Of a DNA stretch of 64,000 nucleotides, positions 1-8,746 are shown piece after piece. Source of the stretch: JAFLCL01 sp964502175. GTDB lineage: Bacteria; Myxococcota_A; Polyangia; Polyangiales; Sandaracinaceae. A program made the position numbers and the translations under genes. The DNA is taken from assembly GCA_964502175.1 (NCBI GenBank), contig CAZCVE010000011.1:1-64000 (forward strand), given 5' to 3'. A model generated the notes under the pieces. That model searched no databases. It was not told the DNA's origin and saw only the letters and a program-made list of their open reading frames with translations. Position 1 is the first letter of the stretch. The number at the start of each line of letters is the position of its first letter.

Positions 1-319
1 GCTCGACGGCGCAGCGAGCCGCCACGCAAGGGCGGTCTTCATGCAGCGGATACGTCAGTACGCGCAGGGCCGCACGTGTGTGATCGACCCCGAGGAGCGA
101 GTCGCCTGCTACGGCCGCACGGGCGGCTGGGACTGGGCCCACCGCCGCACGACGCCCATGCCGCTCACGCAGGGCGCCGTGCAGATGGACGTCGGCCCAC
201 ACCATGGATGCGCGGTCCTGCGCGACGGCCGAGCCGTGTGCTGGGGCACCAACGACGCGGGCCAGCTCGGCGATCGGACGACGGACTCACGGCCCGATGG
301 GGTGTACGTCACCGGCTAG
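1..319 (+). CDS. RCC1-repeat protein, C-terminal fragment (cut by window edge)
   Basis: The reading frame is open from base 2 and ends at 319, so this is the C-terminal end of a gene entering from the left. The visible part has RCC1-type (regulator of chromosome condensation) blade motifs: GCAVLRDGRAVCWGTNDAG followed by QLGD, and a degenerate earlier blade with paired cysteines (TCVIDP, ACYGR). In myxobacteria such repeats usually sit in long exported lipoproteins with a beta-propeller fold. The protein's start, signal peptide and repeat number lie outside the window. It converges on the trypsin-like gene, overlapping its 3' end by 11 bp. Confidence 0.75.
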   Translation, partial: LDGAASRHARAVFMQRIRQYAQGRTCVIDPEERVACYGRTGGWDWAHRRTTPMPLTQGAVQMDVGPHHGCAVLRDGRAVCWGTNDAGQLGDRTTDSRPDGVYVTG

Positions 320-1109
320 CGCATCCCAGTCCTCCAGCATTGCGTGCAACGCACGGCCGTTCACAGGACGAGGCGCGGAACCCGCTCGGTTCTGTTTGAA
401 GTTGGCTGGTGGCGCATCGAATCCACGCTGAAATAGCCGTCAGTTCAATAGCCACACTCCAAGCGACACAGCGAAGGTCGGCATCGACAAGAATCCCCGC
501 CAGCGAACCACAAGCACCCTCGCCGCTCCTCCTACCGGGATCCGGAACAAGCACTCCTCCACCGGAATCCCCGTAACACGCCACCGAGTCCCCTTCGTCA
601 CGAAAGAGGGTGCGAATCGCGCCCGGCGTCGCCCCGCTTGACATGCTCCCGCTAGTCTGCTGCCCAGGATTCGGGAGTCCATAGCCGACCACAACCACGC
701 TCACGTCTAAGGGCAGAGCCGCCCGCGACATTTCCGGAGCGTCAAGTCCCGGCACGTCAAGCACGGCTACATCGTACCGCGTCCCCGCCGCCACGTACCG
801 TGGATGCCACACGCCGCGAGAGACCGCCATCTCGGTTCCGCCAGGCATGCGAAAGCGAAGTCTTGCCGGTTGCTCGTTGCGAATACAGTGAGCCGCAGTG
901 AGGACCGTCGCGCCGCCGAGCGCCACAGCACTGCAAACCCCGCCAGGACGAGTCAGAGAGCCGATCCCAGCGCAGGTGCTAGGCATACCGGGCATGACGT
1001 CAAACTCGAAAGGACGACCTGGAGGGCGCTGTTCACACCCCACCACAAGTGTCGCCAGAAGCATGAACGGCTGTGCGCTAACTCCGCACGCGCGACTCAC
1101 GAATTTCAA
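309..1109 (-). CDS. Trypsin-like serine protease, probable lipoprotein
   Basis: Chymotrypsin-fold (S1) protease: the triad motifs are visible as LTAAHC (His), YDVAVLDV (Asp) and ACYGDSGGG (Ser). A hydrophobic N-terminus ends in the lipobox-like LVVGC, suggesting export and lipid anchoring. The start is uncertain. I chose TTG at 1109 (MKFVSRACG...) because a GGGGA sits about 6 nt upstream and it supplies a basic n-region. GTG at 1100 and ATG at 1064 are alternatives. The chosen start overlaps the upstream gene by 32 bp, consistent with the last gene of a four-gene transcription unit. The roughly 35 residues after the protease domain are Cys/Arg-rich and match nothing I recognise. Confidence 0.8.
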   Translation of the reverse strand: MKFVSRACGVSAQPFMLLATLVVGCEQRPPGRPFEFDVMPGMPSTCAGIGSLTRPGGVCSAVALGGATVLTAAHCIRNEQPARLRFRMPGGTEMAVSRGVWHPRYVAAGTRYDVAVLDVPGLDAPEMSRAALPLDVSVVVVGYGLPNPGQQTSGSMSSGATPGAIRTLFRDEGDSVACYGDSGGGVLVPDPGRRSGEGACGSLAGILVDADLRCVAWSVAIELTAISAWIRCATSQLQTEPSGFRASSCERPCVARNAGGLGCASR

Positions 1110-2187
1110 CGCCCATCCCCAACAGACCACCGAACCACCAGGCAGCGAGTGGATAGGTAGCAAATCCCAGAACTGGCAACAGCGAGACTTCGATGTCTGA
1201 CGCGTCTCTTTCTACCCATCTGGTCACCTCCAAGACCCCGCCCAGCTGAACGAAAATAGGCAAAGTGGCCTCCGAAGGAAGCACCGCGGTCGCCGAAACG
1301 CCGACCTCGAGATAGAGTCTAAACATCTCTGCAAGGACTCCCATCCGGCCCGCGACGGCCAGCGTCATACCCTCCACGCCCGGCTCGCCTCGCCCCGTTG
1401 ACACCCAGCCGCCGCGAATGGCCAGACCAACGTCGAGTCGCACATCCCGGTCGACTTCAAGCCTTGCTCGCGGATGAACTTCCAGGTCTGCGCCACCCCA
1501 CCCTCGTGTCGCAAGGAACGGCATGTCGTTGCCCCCCAGGATGGTCTCGCCCGACACGAAGTATCGGCGGTCGCGCACGAGTCCACTTGGGGCGGCGTAG
1601 CGCAGCGTGAACCCCATCGTTCCGCCGCTCTGCAGATCACCAATCGTGTAGCCGACGGATAGCGCCAAACCGCCCCAGCCCCAAACCCCCTCGTTGGCGA
1701 GAACCCACTGGGGGACGGTCAGTCGAACTGCGACGACGTGCACAGTCGAACCACCCTCCGGCCAGACATGCTCGTACGATGCGCCAGAAGCGAACAACGT
1801 CGATCGCCCGTCTGTGTAGACTTCAACCGTCTGAACGCCGAGATCGATAGAACACGAGGTGGCCCGGCAACCACGCCAAACGGAATCCAAGGCAGAACGG
1901 TCATACTGAATGCCTCCTGCAGCGGGGCCTATCGGTTCACCACGGCGGCTTGCACAGTGCGCCTGGACACGAAGTGCACACTCGTCCGCCGACTCGTCGG
2001 CTGCTCCGCCGAACCGTGACGTCCCCATGCACTCCGCGCACCGACCTCTCATCCCACGAAAGTCAGCACAGTTCACGTCCGCGAGTTCGTCGGATGCGGA
2101 GCAGTCTTGACCATAGGCAGTCTGAGGCGCTGCGACCCAACAAGCGGCCAAGAACACGCCCAACAGAGTCCGGCGCCGGCGAGTCAC
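1078..2187 (-). CDS. Exported protein with barrel-like C-terminal half, unknown function
   Basis: The protein is about 369 aa. The start is GTG at 2187: it overlaps the TGA of the upstream gene as GTGA and is preceded by GGGAG at a 6-nt spacing. A TTG at 2193 is a weaker option. The N-terminus (MTRRRRTLLGVFLAACW) is a classical signal peptide ending near TAYGQ. Residues about 25-90 are Cys-rich (DCSASDEL, NCADFRG, RCAECMG, CALRVQAHCAS). The rest alternates hydrophobic and polar strands rich in Gly, Trp and Tyr, as in outer-membrane barrel or periplasmic beta-sandwich proteins. No family was recognised. Translational coupling ties it to the M19-like lipoprotein and the protease. Confidence 0.75.
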   Translation of the reverse strand: MTRRRRTLLGVFLAACWVAAPQTAYGQDCSASDELADVNCADFRGMRGRCAECMGTSRFGGAADESADECALRVQAHCASRRGEPIGPAAGGIQYDRSALDSVWRGCRATSCSIDLGVQTVEVYTDGRSTLFASGASYEHVWPEGGSTVHVVAVRLTVPQWVLANEGVWGWGGLALSVGYTIGDLQSGGTMGFTLRYAAPSGLVRDRRYFVSGETILGGNDMPFLATRGWGGADLEVHPRARLEVDRDVRLDVGLAIRGGWVSTGRGEPGVEGMTLAVAGRMGVLAEMFRLYLEVGVSATAVLPSEATLPIFVQLGGVLEVTRWVERDASDIEVSLLPVLGFATYPLAAWWFGGLLGMGVEIRESRVRS

Positions 2188-5084
2188 TCGCAACTCCCAA
2201 CTGGAGGATCACATTCCCCACTTCCATCACGTTCGCTGCAGTCCCCCGCAGCAAACGGACTGGCGCCGTCGGAGTCTTCCACGGCCTCAGGCCGACACGC
2301 AGACAGGAGATCTGGGGGCGGCGCGGGAGTGCAGTCCGACCGCCGTCTACACTCAGCCACAGAATGCCCCCTCGCGATGCACGCCCCGCATCGTTCCGAT
2401 GCCTCCCAGTACTGCAGCACACCCTCCGCGCTTCGAAACAGTCCGTCAACGGCTTGCTGACCTTGTCCGTCCACATCCCGAATAGCTCGGATGACCTCGG
2501 CGAACTGTCCGTAGGTCCCCCAACCCCGTGCACGAAAATCCTCATCGTCGCGACGCGCATCGATGTAGTCGGGGAATGGCACCCAAGCTCCAGCGGCGAA
2601 CTGAGGGTCCCCAGGGGCAACGGATGGCAACGCGAGGGAGAACGGAAAGCGGGCAGCGAAACCGTTTGAGTCACTCCCGATCGCGACCGGCGACGCTCGT
2701 GGATCCCCGCCCGAACACTCGGCGGCAAACAACTGTTGGACGTGCACGTACGACTGTACGAACGAGTCAAATGGCGATCCCTGTGTCTGCACAGCGACGC
2801 TCTTGAGGAGAAGAGCGGGCGGAGTGGATTCCACGCCCACGAGCCGAAGGCTGACGCCGCACACGCTGTCCATCTCGATAGCCTGTTGCACTTCGAACGA
2901 ACGCACGTATCTGGAACTACTACGCAGTGAGCCGGACTGCGAAACGGAGACCCACCCGTCGTCGCATCTGCCGCGCACGGACGCGATGGCCGCGACAGTC
3001 GGCACGCAACCGTCAGCGCTCCGCACGAGCACCTGAGTACACAGTTCCGCTCCCTCTCCGTGTGCGGTGGTACCAAGCAGAGCCATCGGATAGGTCCCCG
3101 GAAGAGAATCGGTATCGATGCGAACACGGAGGAACATGCGCGCCTCCGAACCGGTCCCCGCGGCCTCGGCGCGACGATAGAGGACTACCTCGGCTTCGGC
3201 CGCAAACGCTTCGGTAGCACTCAACACTACTTGCGAGCCCGCTGCCTCAATGCTCGTCGTCACCTCGAACGCCCCGTCCGCAACAACGCCCTCGAGTCGA
3301 ATCTCGGCAACATCCCGGACTTGGGGCACGGCGTCGCCCTCACAATCGTGCACTAGCGAGAACTCCTGAGAGCCCTCGACGCCGACTTGATACCGAATCT
3401 CACGCGGGACAACTCCTGGAGTCGGTTCGGTCGCACCCGACAACTCCCCACCTTGATCCCGCAAGACGACGACCAGCGTCCCAAGAATCGCTTGGCCGGT
3501 GTAGCGACCGACTTCCAACGTAATCGCTGTGGCCTGGCGACTATCGCGGGTTAGCGCGGCTGTTCCGGGCGACCACGTCTCGCAGCCCATCGACGCATCT
3601 TCGTTCCAACATCGGGGCGAACCGGGATCGACACGAATCGGGTTGCTTGACCGTTCCGCGTACACCTGGCGCTCGGTCCGCGTCTCGCTCGAGCCTCCCG
3701 TTCCGGCGCCGAGGACGCCCCCGAGCCTAGCTATTCGTCGGACCTGACATTCCCGAATTTGCCGTTCATTCTCCGCAACATGACTGTCGCGCCTGACGCC
3801 GGTGTGGGAATTCATCACCGGGTAACCCAGCGCCTCCGCCCAACTCAACGTCTCATGCGCTGCCTGCTCCGACATGTGGACGACGTCGATCATGGTCCCG
3901 CGACGCGCCAAACCCTGGAGACGACTCCCGGCGATCGTTTCGCGCAGGCCGCATGCGTTTCGCACTCCAAAGAGTGCGACGCTGGTGGAGTTGGATGGTC
4001 CGCAACGTAGTGGCGCCGCGAAGTCTCCGTACGCCCTCCGTAGCGCCGGGATCTGGCAGAACGTCGGAAGCACGGCCGCCACGCGCAGGCTTAGGGGATT
4101 GCCTAGATCGAAGCCCAGACGACGATCGTGAACGACCCCGAAGAAGCCCCTGTCGCACGCAGAGATGGCAGGGTCCAAGCTGGAACTCATGACGTTGGAG
4201 TGGGCGTTGAAGATGGGCGTGTAAACACCGCTGCCTCCCATTGAGTTATCGCCCAGGTGGATAGGAATGAAGTGCCGCACTCCCAGGTCCATTAGCCGTG
4301 TCATTTCCTCCACGGTCAACTCGTCCATCTCAGACGAGAGGACGACGGCAAGGAATCCTTGATCAATTGCCACCCTCGCCTCTGCCGACGTCTCCACGAT
4401 TCGCATCCAGGAACTGTTCCGCGCCTCCAGGGAACGCAGCGCGGCAATCTGACTCACTGACCGCGCGAAGTCCCGATGGGGCACGGAAGTAATCGGATCG
4501 GGCTGGTCGTAGCCCTGGAGCAGCGACTCGAAGGTCTGATTGTCCAAGGTTGCGGCGAACAACAATCTCATCCCGGAGGCGTAGGCTCGATAGATATCCG
4601 CGTCAGACATCTGCTGATGTATGACGTCCAGGCCGTGCGGGTGAGTCCCACCGCCGACTCCCTGATCTCCAGCGAGCGTCGCACTATGTGGATGGTTCGT
4701 GTCTTGCCCGACCATGTCGAGGGCGAGACCGCGGACAAATCCCCGAACGACGTTCGTTTCTCCTTGTGAGTGGCTGGAACCGTCGCAGGGGACAGCAGAA
4801 TCGTCGGAGGTCCGCACGCTCGCGATGGCATTGCCACCGAAGGCCATGTGAACGACGGGGTGCGTATGCAAGTCCGCGACGCCCCAGACCGGCGAGCGCG
4901 CACGAGGCGGCCGCCCGCAACTCGACGGCGTCCCTGCCTCGCCCGCATCGAGATCTCCAGGCACAGGCCCTCCGTCGACGCTCCCGGCATCCTGAGGCTC
5001 CACCGTGGGCCGGAGAATCGGGGACCGCTGACACGCCGCTGCCAACAGGAGGACGAACATCCCGGCGGACGACGTGCGCCTCAT
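2184..5084 (-). CDS. Membrane-dipeptidase-like (M19/amidohydrolase) lipoprotein
   Basis: The protein is about 966 aa. The ATG at 5084 overlaps the preceding stop (ATGA) and has GGAG 5 nt upstream. The signal MRRTSSAGMFVLLLAAACQ carries a lipobox and is followed by a DAG-rich linker. The first half has hydrolase hallmarks: VADLHTHP (metal-binding HxH), DLGVRHFIPIHLGDN, GTMIDVVHMSEQA and YPVMNSHTGVR, in the order expected of a renal-dipeptidase-like TIM barrel. It is longer than typical M19 enzymes because of a second half (about residue 560 on) of beta-rich and Cys-containing sequence with no recognised family. The likely location is the outer membrane or periplasm. The substrate is unknown. 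Confidence 0.75.
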   Translation of the reverse strand: MRRTSSAGMFVLLLAAACQRSPILRPTVEPQDAGSVDGGPVPGDLDAGEAGTPSSCGRPPRARSPVWGVADLHTHPVVHMAFGGNAIASVRTSDDSAVPCDGSSHSQGETNVVRGFVRGLALDMVGQDTNHPHSATLAGDQGVGGGTHPHGLDVIHQQMSDADIYRAYASGMRLLFAATLDNQTFESLLQGYDQPDPITSVPHRDFARSVSQIAALRSLEARNSSWMRIVETSAEARVAIDQGFLAVVLSSEMDELTVEEMTRLMDLGVRHFIPIHLGDNSMGGSGVYTPIFNAHSNVMSSSLDPAISACDRGFFGVVHDRRLGFDLGNPLSLRVAAVLPTFCQIPALRRAYGDFAAPLRCGPSNSTSVALFGVRNACGLRETIAGSRLQGLARRGTMIDVVHMSEQAAHETLSWAEALGYPVMNSHTGVRRDSHVAENERQIRECQVRRIARLGGVLGAGTGGSSETRTERQVYAERSSNPIRVDPGSPRCWNEDASMGCETWSPGTAALTRDSRQATAITLEVGRYTGQAILGTLVVVLRDQGGELSGATEPTPGVVPREIRYQVGVEGSQEFSLVHDCEGDAVPQVRDVAEIRLEGVVADGAFEVTTSIEAAGSQVVLSATEAFAAEAEVVLYRRAEAAGTGSEARMFLRVRIDTDSLPGTYPMALLGTTAHGEGAELCTQVLVRSADGCVPTVAAIASVRGRCDDGWVSVSQSGSLRSSSRYVRSFEVQQAIEMDSVCGVSLRLVGVESTPPALLLKSVAVQTQGSPFDSFVQSYVHVQQLFAAECSGGDPRASPVAIGSDSNGFAARFPFSLALPSVAPGDPQFAAGAWVPFPDYIDARRDDEDFRARGWGTYGQFAEVIRAIRDVDGQGQQAVDGLFRSAEGVLQYWEASERCGACIARGHSVAECRRRSDCTPAPPPDLLSACRPEAVEDSDGASPFAAGDCSERDGSGECDPPVGSCE

Positions 5085-5689
5085 TGCATCTCCGCGCGGA
5101 GACCGACGTGGACTGAAGTTTGTGCGTAGTCTCCGGTCCACTGAAGCAGGGTCATCCCTACGGTCGCGACGATCGTTACATTGCCTTGCTCCAGCACGCC
5201 GATGTCCAGATGTGCCCCGGGACCTATCCGCGTGGTACCCGAACTCTCCCAGAAAGGGGTATTGGAGTCAGGCAACGTTGTCAATGCGGCCACATCAACA
5301 CCAATTCGCAGGACCAGACGTTCGGCGATTGCGGGGATCAGGGCAGCCAGGTCGACGGAGGAAACTAGGCGGAGATCTAAGTATGGGTTGGAGACTTCAA
5401 AGAAGCGGCCAAGTTCGGCGACGATTCCGAGGCGGAGCGTGCGCGAACTGAGCTCGTGGCGACTCGAAGTTTCGGTCGAAGTCGTTATAGGGGTGGACAC
5501 AGCCTGCGGCCGCGCCTGACTGAAGACGTCAAGTTCCGCGGCGAGGGAAATCCCGGTGGAAAGAGCGGACCCCGCCCTCAAATCGGTGCTTCGAAGCGTC
5601 GTGCCGACGGAGATCACCGGCGCGCAGCCCGCGCAACAAATCGCCGTTGATGTGACCAGCAGGAGCCAACCGGCGATTGATCGCCTCAT
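5081..5689 (-). CDS. Small lipoprotein, barrel-like, unknown function
   Basis: The protein is 202 aa. The ATG at 5689 opens MRRSIAGWLLLVTSTAICC, an export signal with a lipobox-like CAGC. The frame is open further upstream, but that part is Arg/Ser-rich and has no signal, so it is left out. The mature part alternates strands (LRLGIVAELGRFFEV, YLDLRLVSSVDLAALIP, LVLRIGVDVAAL, AHLDIGVLEQGNVTIVATVGMTLLQW) typical of a small outer-membrane barrel. It is the first gene of the overlapping set 5689-309, and its stop overlaps the next start by 4 bp. No specific family was recognised. Confidence 0.7.
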   Translation of the reverse strand: MRRSIAGWLLLVTSTAICCAGCAPVISVGTTLRSTDLRAGSALSTGISLAAELDVFSQARPQAVSTPITTSTETSSRHELSSRTLRLGIVAELGRFFEVSNPYLDLRLVSSVDLAALIPAIAERLVLRIGVDVAALTTLPDSNTPFWESSGTTRIGPGAHLDIGVLEQGNVTIVATVGMTLLQWTGDYAQTSVHVGLRAEMQ

Positions 5690-6227
5690 GGCGTGCCGTC
5701 TCGCCGGCAAGAGCGGGCGTCGCGTAGCTTCCTGACTTCGCTTTCCACTAGTGGCCCACGCACGCAAATAGCCGACCTCGGACGGAGCGGCCAAGTGCAG
5801 GTCCCCACGTTGGATAGAACTCGGAGGTCCGTCCGTTCTTGCTTGCGACGACGCACCGGACGCTGGACGGGTGCGGCTGTTTCGCCGCCCCTGCGCCCAC
5901 GTAGCTCTCGACGGGCAGCGCGCCGACTCCGGCGTGCAGAGTGACTGACAGCGCCCGCCAATGCTTGCCTGAGCTGCCTGCAGCGAGACGATTCGCGACG
6001 ACCGCCACTTCGCACCCCTGTTCGGAAACGTGGCGTCCCGGTGTAGGACGGCACTGGCGCGGTGATGCGTCAAAATGAATCGTCGACGCAAGTCACCATT
6101 TGTGGCTGCGGCGAACTCGTGTGCGAGAACCCACGCTCGCGCGCAATGGCACTGCATTGATTCCGTCGGGGTTGTCCGAACGTCATCGCCAATGGGCTTC
6201 GGACGTCCTCGTCGAGGGGTGGTGGCG
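5690..6227. other. Gene-poor interval between the left operon and the ATPase
   Basis: These 538 bp hold no gene I can support. Short open frames exist on both strands (for example 86 codons on the minus strand, 6008-5748), but they are Arg/Ser-rich, have no convincing ribosome-binding site and match no family. Base composition looks lower in GC than the ATPase gene beyond 6228. The interval presumably contains the promoter of the minus-strand set starting at 5689 and the 3' end of the ATPase transcript. I saw no clear terminator hairpin. Confidence 0.5.
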
Positions 6228-7598
6228 TCAGCCTCGAGAGCGGATGCGGGCGAGCTCGCGGGCTGTCATCGGGCCGCGCAAGTGCGACATCGCCCAGCGG
6301 GGCTGCATCAGTGACACGGCATTGCTACCGGCGGAGCGGACGACGAACCAGCGGGAGCCGATGCGTTGGACCATCTGGTCGATCGGGCCGCGGCGCTTCT
6401 CGCCGAGGCCCTCGATGACGCGGCGTCGGTCGGGCTCCGTCTGGAGGCGGCCGATCATCCACGTGCCGGCGTTGCTGAGGGCGCGGTAGTCGAGGTCCAT
6501 CGGGTTCTGCGTCGCGAGCACGCAGCCCACGCCGAAGGCGCGTGCCTGCTTCATCAGCGCGACCAGCGGGCGCTTCGTCGGGGGAGAGCGCGGGTGCGGC
6601 GGGAGGAAGCCGTAGATCTCGTCGAACACGATCAGCGCGCGGAGCTTGCCGGTGCCTGGAAGACCACGCACCCACGCGAGCGCTTCCTCGAGCACCACGC
6701 CCAGCGCGAGAGCGCGCTCGTCGTCTTGGAGGTGGGCGACGCTCACGATCGTCGCGGGCGTCCTGTCGTCGACGGGCTTCATCCACGCGCCGACGTCGAG
6801 GTCCTGGCCCTGTCGCCAGCGTGCGAGCGAGCTCGACGCGATGAGCGTGTTGAGGTCCGCAGCGAGGTCCGCCCTCGCCTTCTCGCTCATGTACGTCTCG
6901 ACCGGCAGCACGCCGATCTCCGAGAACGGCGGCGCGAACACGTCGGGCACGAGCGAGCCGAGGTCCGCCGGCATCTTCTCGCGGTGACGTCGCTCGGCTA
7001 TCGCCGTGAGAAGCGCGTGCGCGCGGCTCTGCGCGGGATCGGGATCGCGGCCCATGAGGCGCAGGGTCATCGAGACCGCGGCCTCGAGCGTGGCGCGCGC
7101 GTTGTCGAGGTCGCCGTCCCAGCGTGACGAGCGTCGCTCGAGCGCGCTCAAGAGATGGAGCGGCTCACCGGCGTCGCTGCCCGGCGTGATCACGCGGACG
7201 TCCGTGCTGTCGCAGTAGCGCGCGAGATCGCGCTCGGTGATCCCCCACTTCGTGAGCTCGCGCTTCCGCTTCGCAGCGGCCTCGTCGACGAGGGCCCTGT
7301 CGGCGATGCCGTCCTCGTCGCCGCGCCCGGCTTCGACCCACGGCGCGAGGTGCTTCGCGTCGAAGCTCGGGAACGCGAGCTTGAGGTTCGCGAGGTCGCC
7401 CTTGATGTCGAGGAGGAGGACCGGGATCTCGTTCCGCAGCGCCTCCTCGACGAGCACCGTGACGAGGCCCGTCTTGCCCGAGCCGGTCATGCCGACGACC
7501 ACGCCATGCGTGACGAGGTCGTCGGCCGGGAGATCGAAGTCCCCCTGCGCCCGACCCGTGATGGTCCGGCGCGCACCCATCTTGAACTGGAGACTCAC
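6228..7598 (-). CDS. HerA/DUF87-like ATPase
   Basis: The protein is 456 aa. The GTG at 7598 directly abuts the stop of the DUF2188 gene (TGAGTG) and has GAGG about 5 nt upstream. Walker A is GMTGSGKT (residues 36-43), and Walker B is ALIVFDE (321-327) followed by IYGFLP. ATQNPMDLDYRALSN (362 on) is the sensor/arginine-finger region seen in HerA-VirB4-like ring ATPases. Such proteins pump or remodel nucleic acid and often work with nucleases or form part of defence systems. The protein ends soon after the ATPase core (MTARELARIRSRG), exactly where sequence composition changes, so it may be a shortened version of a longer family. Co-transcription with the two upstream genes is likely. Confidence 0.85.
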   Translation of the reverse strand: MSLQFKMGARRTITGRAQGDFDLPADDLVTHGVVVGMTGSGKTGLVTVLVEEALRNEIPVLLLDIKGDLANLKLAFPSFDAKHLAPWVEAGRGDEDGIADRALVDEAAAKRKRELTKWGITERDLARYCDSTDVRVITPGSDAGEPLHLLSALERRSSRWDGDLDNARATLEAAVSMTLRLMGRDPDPAQSRAHALLTAIAERRHREKMPADLGSLVPDVFAPPFSEIGVLPVETYMSEKARADLAADLNTLIASSSLARWRQGQDLDVGAWMKPVDDRTPATIVSVAHLQDDERALALGVVLEEALAWVRGLPGTGKLRALIVFDEIYGFLPPHPRSPPTKRPLVALMKQARAFGVGCVLATQNPMDLDYRALSNAGTWMIGRLQTEPDRRRVIEGLGEKRRGPIDQMVQRIGSRWFVVRSAGSNAVSLMQPRWAMSHLRGPMTARELARIRSRG

Positions 7599-7847
7599 TC
7601 AGCCTCGCGGAGGAAACGGGTCGTTGCCGTACGTGTACTCGCGTTCGATCTTGCCGTCAGCGGTGTGGATGATGAGCTGCGAAGGCTTGCGTGCCTCTGC
7701 GAGCTTGCGACCGCGGGCGATCGCGTCCTTCTTGTTCGCGTAGACGCCGCTCGCGCGCTCGTTGCCGCGCTTCTTGACCGACCACTCGGTGTTCACGCCT
7801 GGGCCGCCGCCGTGCGGGCGGACGTCGTAGATGGTTCGCTTCGCCAT
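7599..7847 (-). CDS. DUF2188-family small protein
   Basis: The protein is 82 aa. The sequence KKRGNERASGVYANKKDAIARGRKLA followed by SQLIIHTADGKIEREYTYGNDPFPPRG matches the DUF2188 pattern: a short beta-alpha-beta unit with the G.IQ.E.TYG.DP-type C-terminus. The function of the family is unknown. The ATG at 7847 lies 3 nt after the stop of the upstream helical gene, and its own stop abuts the ATPase start. The three genes 8606-6228 therefore look like one transcription unit. DUF2188 genes occur widely in bacteria as stand-alone small proteins, so its link to the ATPase is positional only. Confidence 0.85.
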   Translation of the reverse strand: MAKRTIYDVRPHGGGPGVNTEWSVKKRGNERASGVYANKKDAIARGRKLAEARKPSQLIIHTADGKIEREYTYGNDPFPPRG

Positions 7848-7850
7848 GGC

Positions 7851-8606
7851 TCAGGTCTTCGGCTTGTCGGGGTCGTTGGGATCGATGAACGGCGTCGGAT
7901 CCTCGATGTCGATGTCCTCGTCGGTTCCACCACCCGACGAGCGACGCTCGGCGAGGCCGAGGCGGATGAGGTGCTCTCGGCGAGTCACGAGCTGTCGCGC
8001 GAGCTCGGACCACTCGTAGTACCAGTCGCGCAGCTCGAGGAGCGCACGCTCGGCCGGGTCCTCGGCGACCACGTCGCGATTGAAGATCTTCGAACCGCGA
8101 GCGATGCGCACGAGCCCGGCGAGGCGACGGCGCTCCGCCGCGTCGATGTCGATCTCGGCCAGACGCGCCGCCACGGCCTTGCCGCGGTCGCTCGCCTCTT
8201 CGGCGCTCGAGACGCGCGCGAGGATCTTCTCGACGTTGTGCACCGCGGCCTCCGAGCTGCCGACCAGCACGCCGTCGAGGATCGTGTCGCGGATGTCGGG
8301 GAAGCGCGTGAGCGCGACGCCGATCCTCGGCACGTACTTGTCGTCCCAGTCGTCGAGCGTGCGCAGTGCGTCGTCGACCTCTTGGTCGACCGCGCTCGCG
8401 TCGAGCTCCTTCGTGCTCGCCGCGTCGACGAGCGCGTGACCGCGCCGATGCTCCTGCGCCGTGTAGCCGTGCTTGCGCAGCACGTTGAGCACCGTGGGTG
8501 TGCGACCGACGGCGTACAGGAATTGCGACGCCTTGCCGATGGTCCCCTCGAGGGTCGCGCGCGACACGGGAGGGCTCCCGCTCACGTACGCGTTCCGTAC
8601 CGCCAT
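7851..8606 (-). CDS. Helical protein of unknown function (paralogue A)
   Basis: The protein is 251 aa from ATG 8606, which is preceded by GGAGGAGG at 4 nt; this decides against the upstream in-frame ATG at 8663. The protein is mostly alpha-helical and charged, with no signal or membrane segment, and ends in an acidic tail (DEDIDIEDPTPFIDPNDPD). It shares ordered motifs with the gene at 10348-11037: LRKHGYTAQEHRRG, LTRFPDIRD, RRRLAGLV and ELRDWYYEW followed by RREHLIRLGLAE. The two are therefore paralogues or members of one uncharacterised family. It heads the operon with the DUF2188 gene and the HerA-like ATPase. No function can be assigned. Confidence 0.8.
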   Translation of the reverse strand: MAVRNAYVSGSPPVSRATLEGTIGKASQFLYAVGRTPTVLNVLRKHGYTAQEHRRGHALVDAASTKELDASAVDQEVDDALRTLDDWDDKYVPRIGVALTRFPDIRDTILDGVLVGSSEAAVHNVEKILARVSSAEEASDRGKAVAARLAEIDIDAAERRRLAGLVRIARGSKIFNRDVVAEDPAERALLELRDWYYEWSELARQLVTRREHLIRLGLAERRSSGGGTDEDIDIEDPTPFIDPNDPDKPKT

Positions 8607-8746
8607 ACCGCCTCCTCCGTTGTTGGCGAGGAGCCTGACAGCCCCGTCGCTGGGCCGGAGCATTGCGAGGAGGTCACTCGTGTGTCAAGCGAGGGTTCAC
8701 AAGAGATCGCCGCTGACGTACTCTGTCGGCGAACCGAGGGGTCGAC

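Noticed and set aside
7161..7191. Second P-loop-like string (GLPGTGK) near residue 315 of the HerA-like ATPase
   Set aside because: It sits directly before Walker B in a loop, lacks a preceding strand, and the true Walker A is at residues 36-43. The coordinates given are only approximate for the gene interior.
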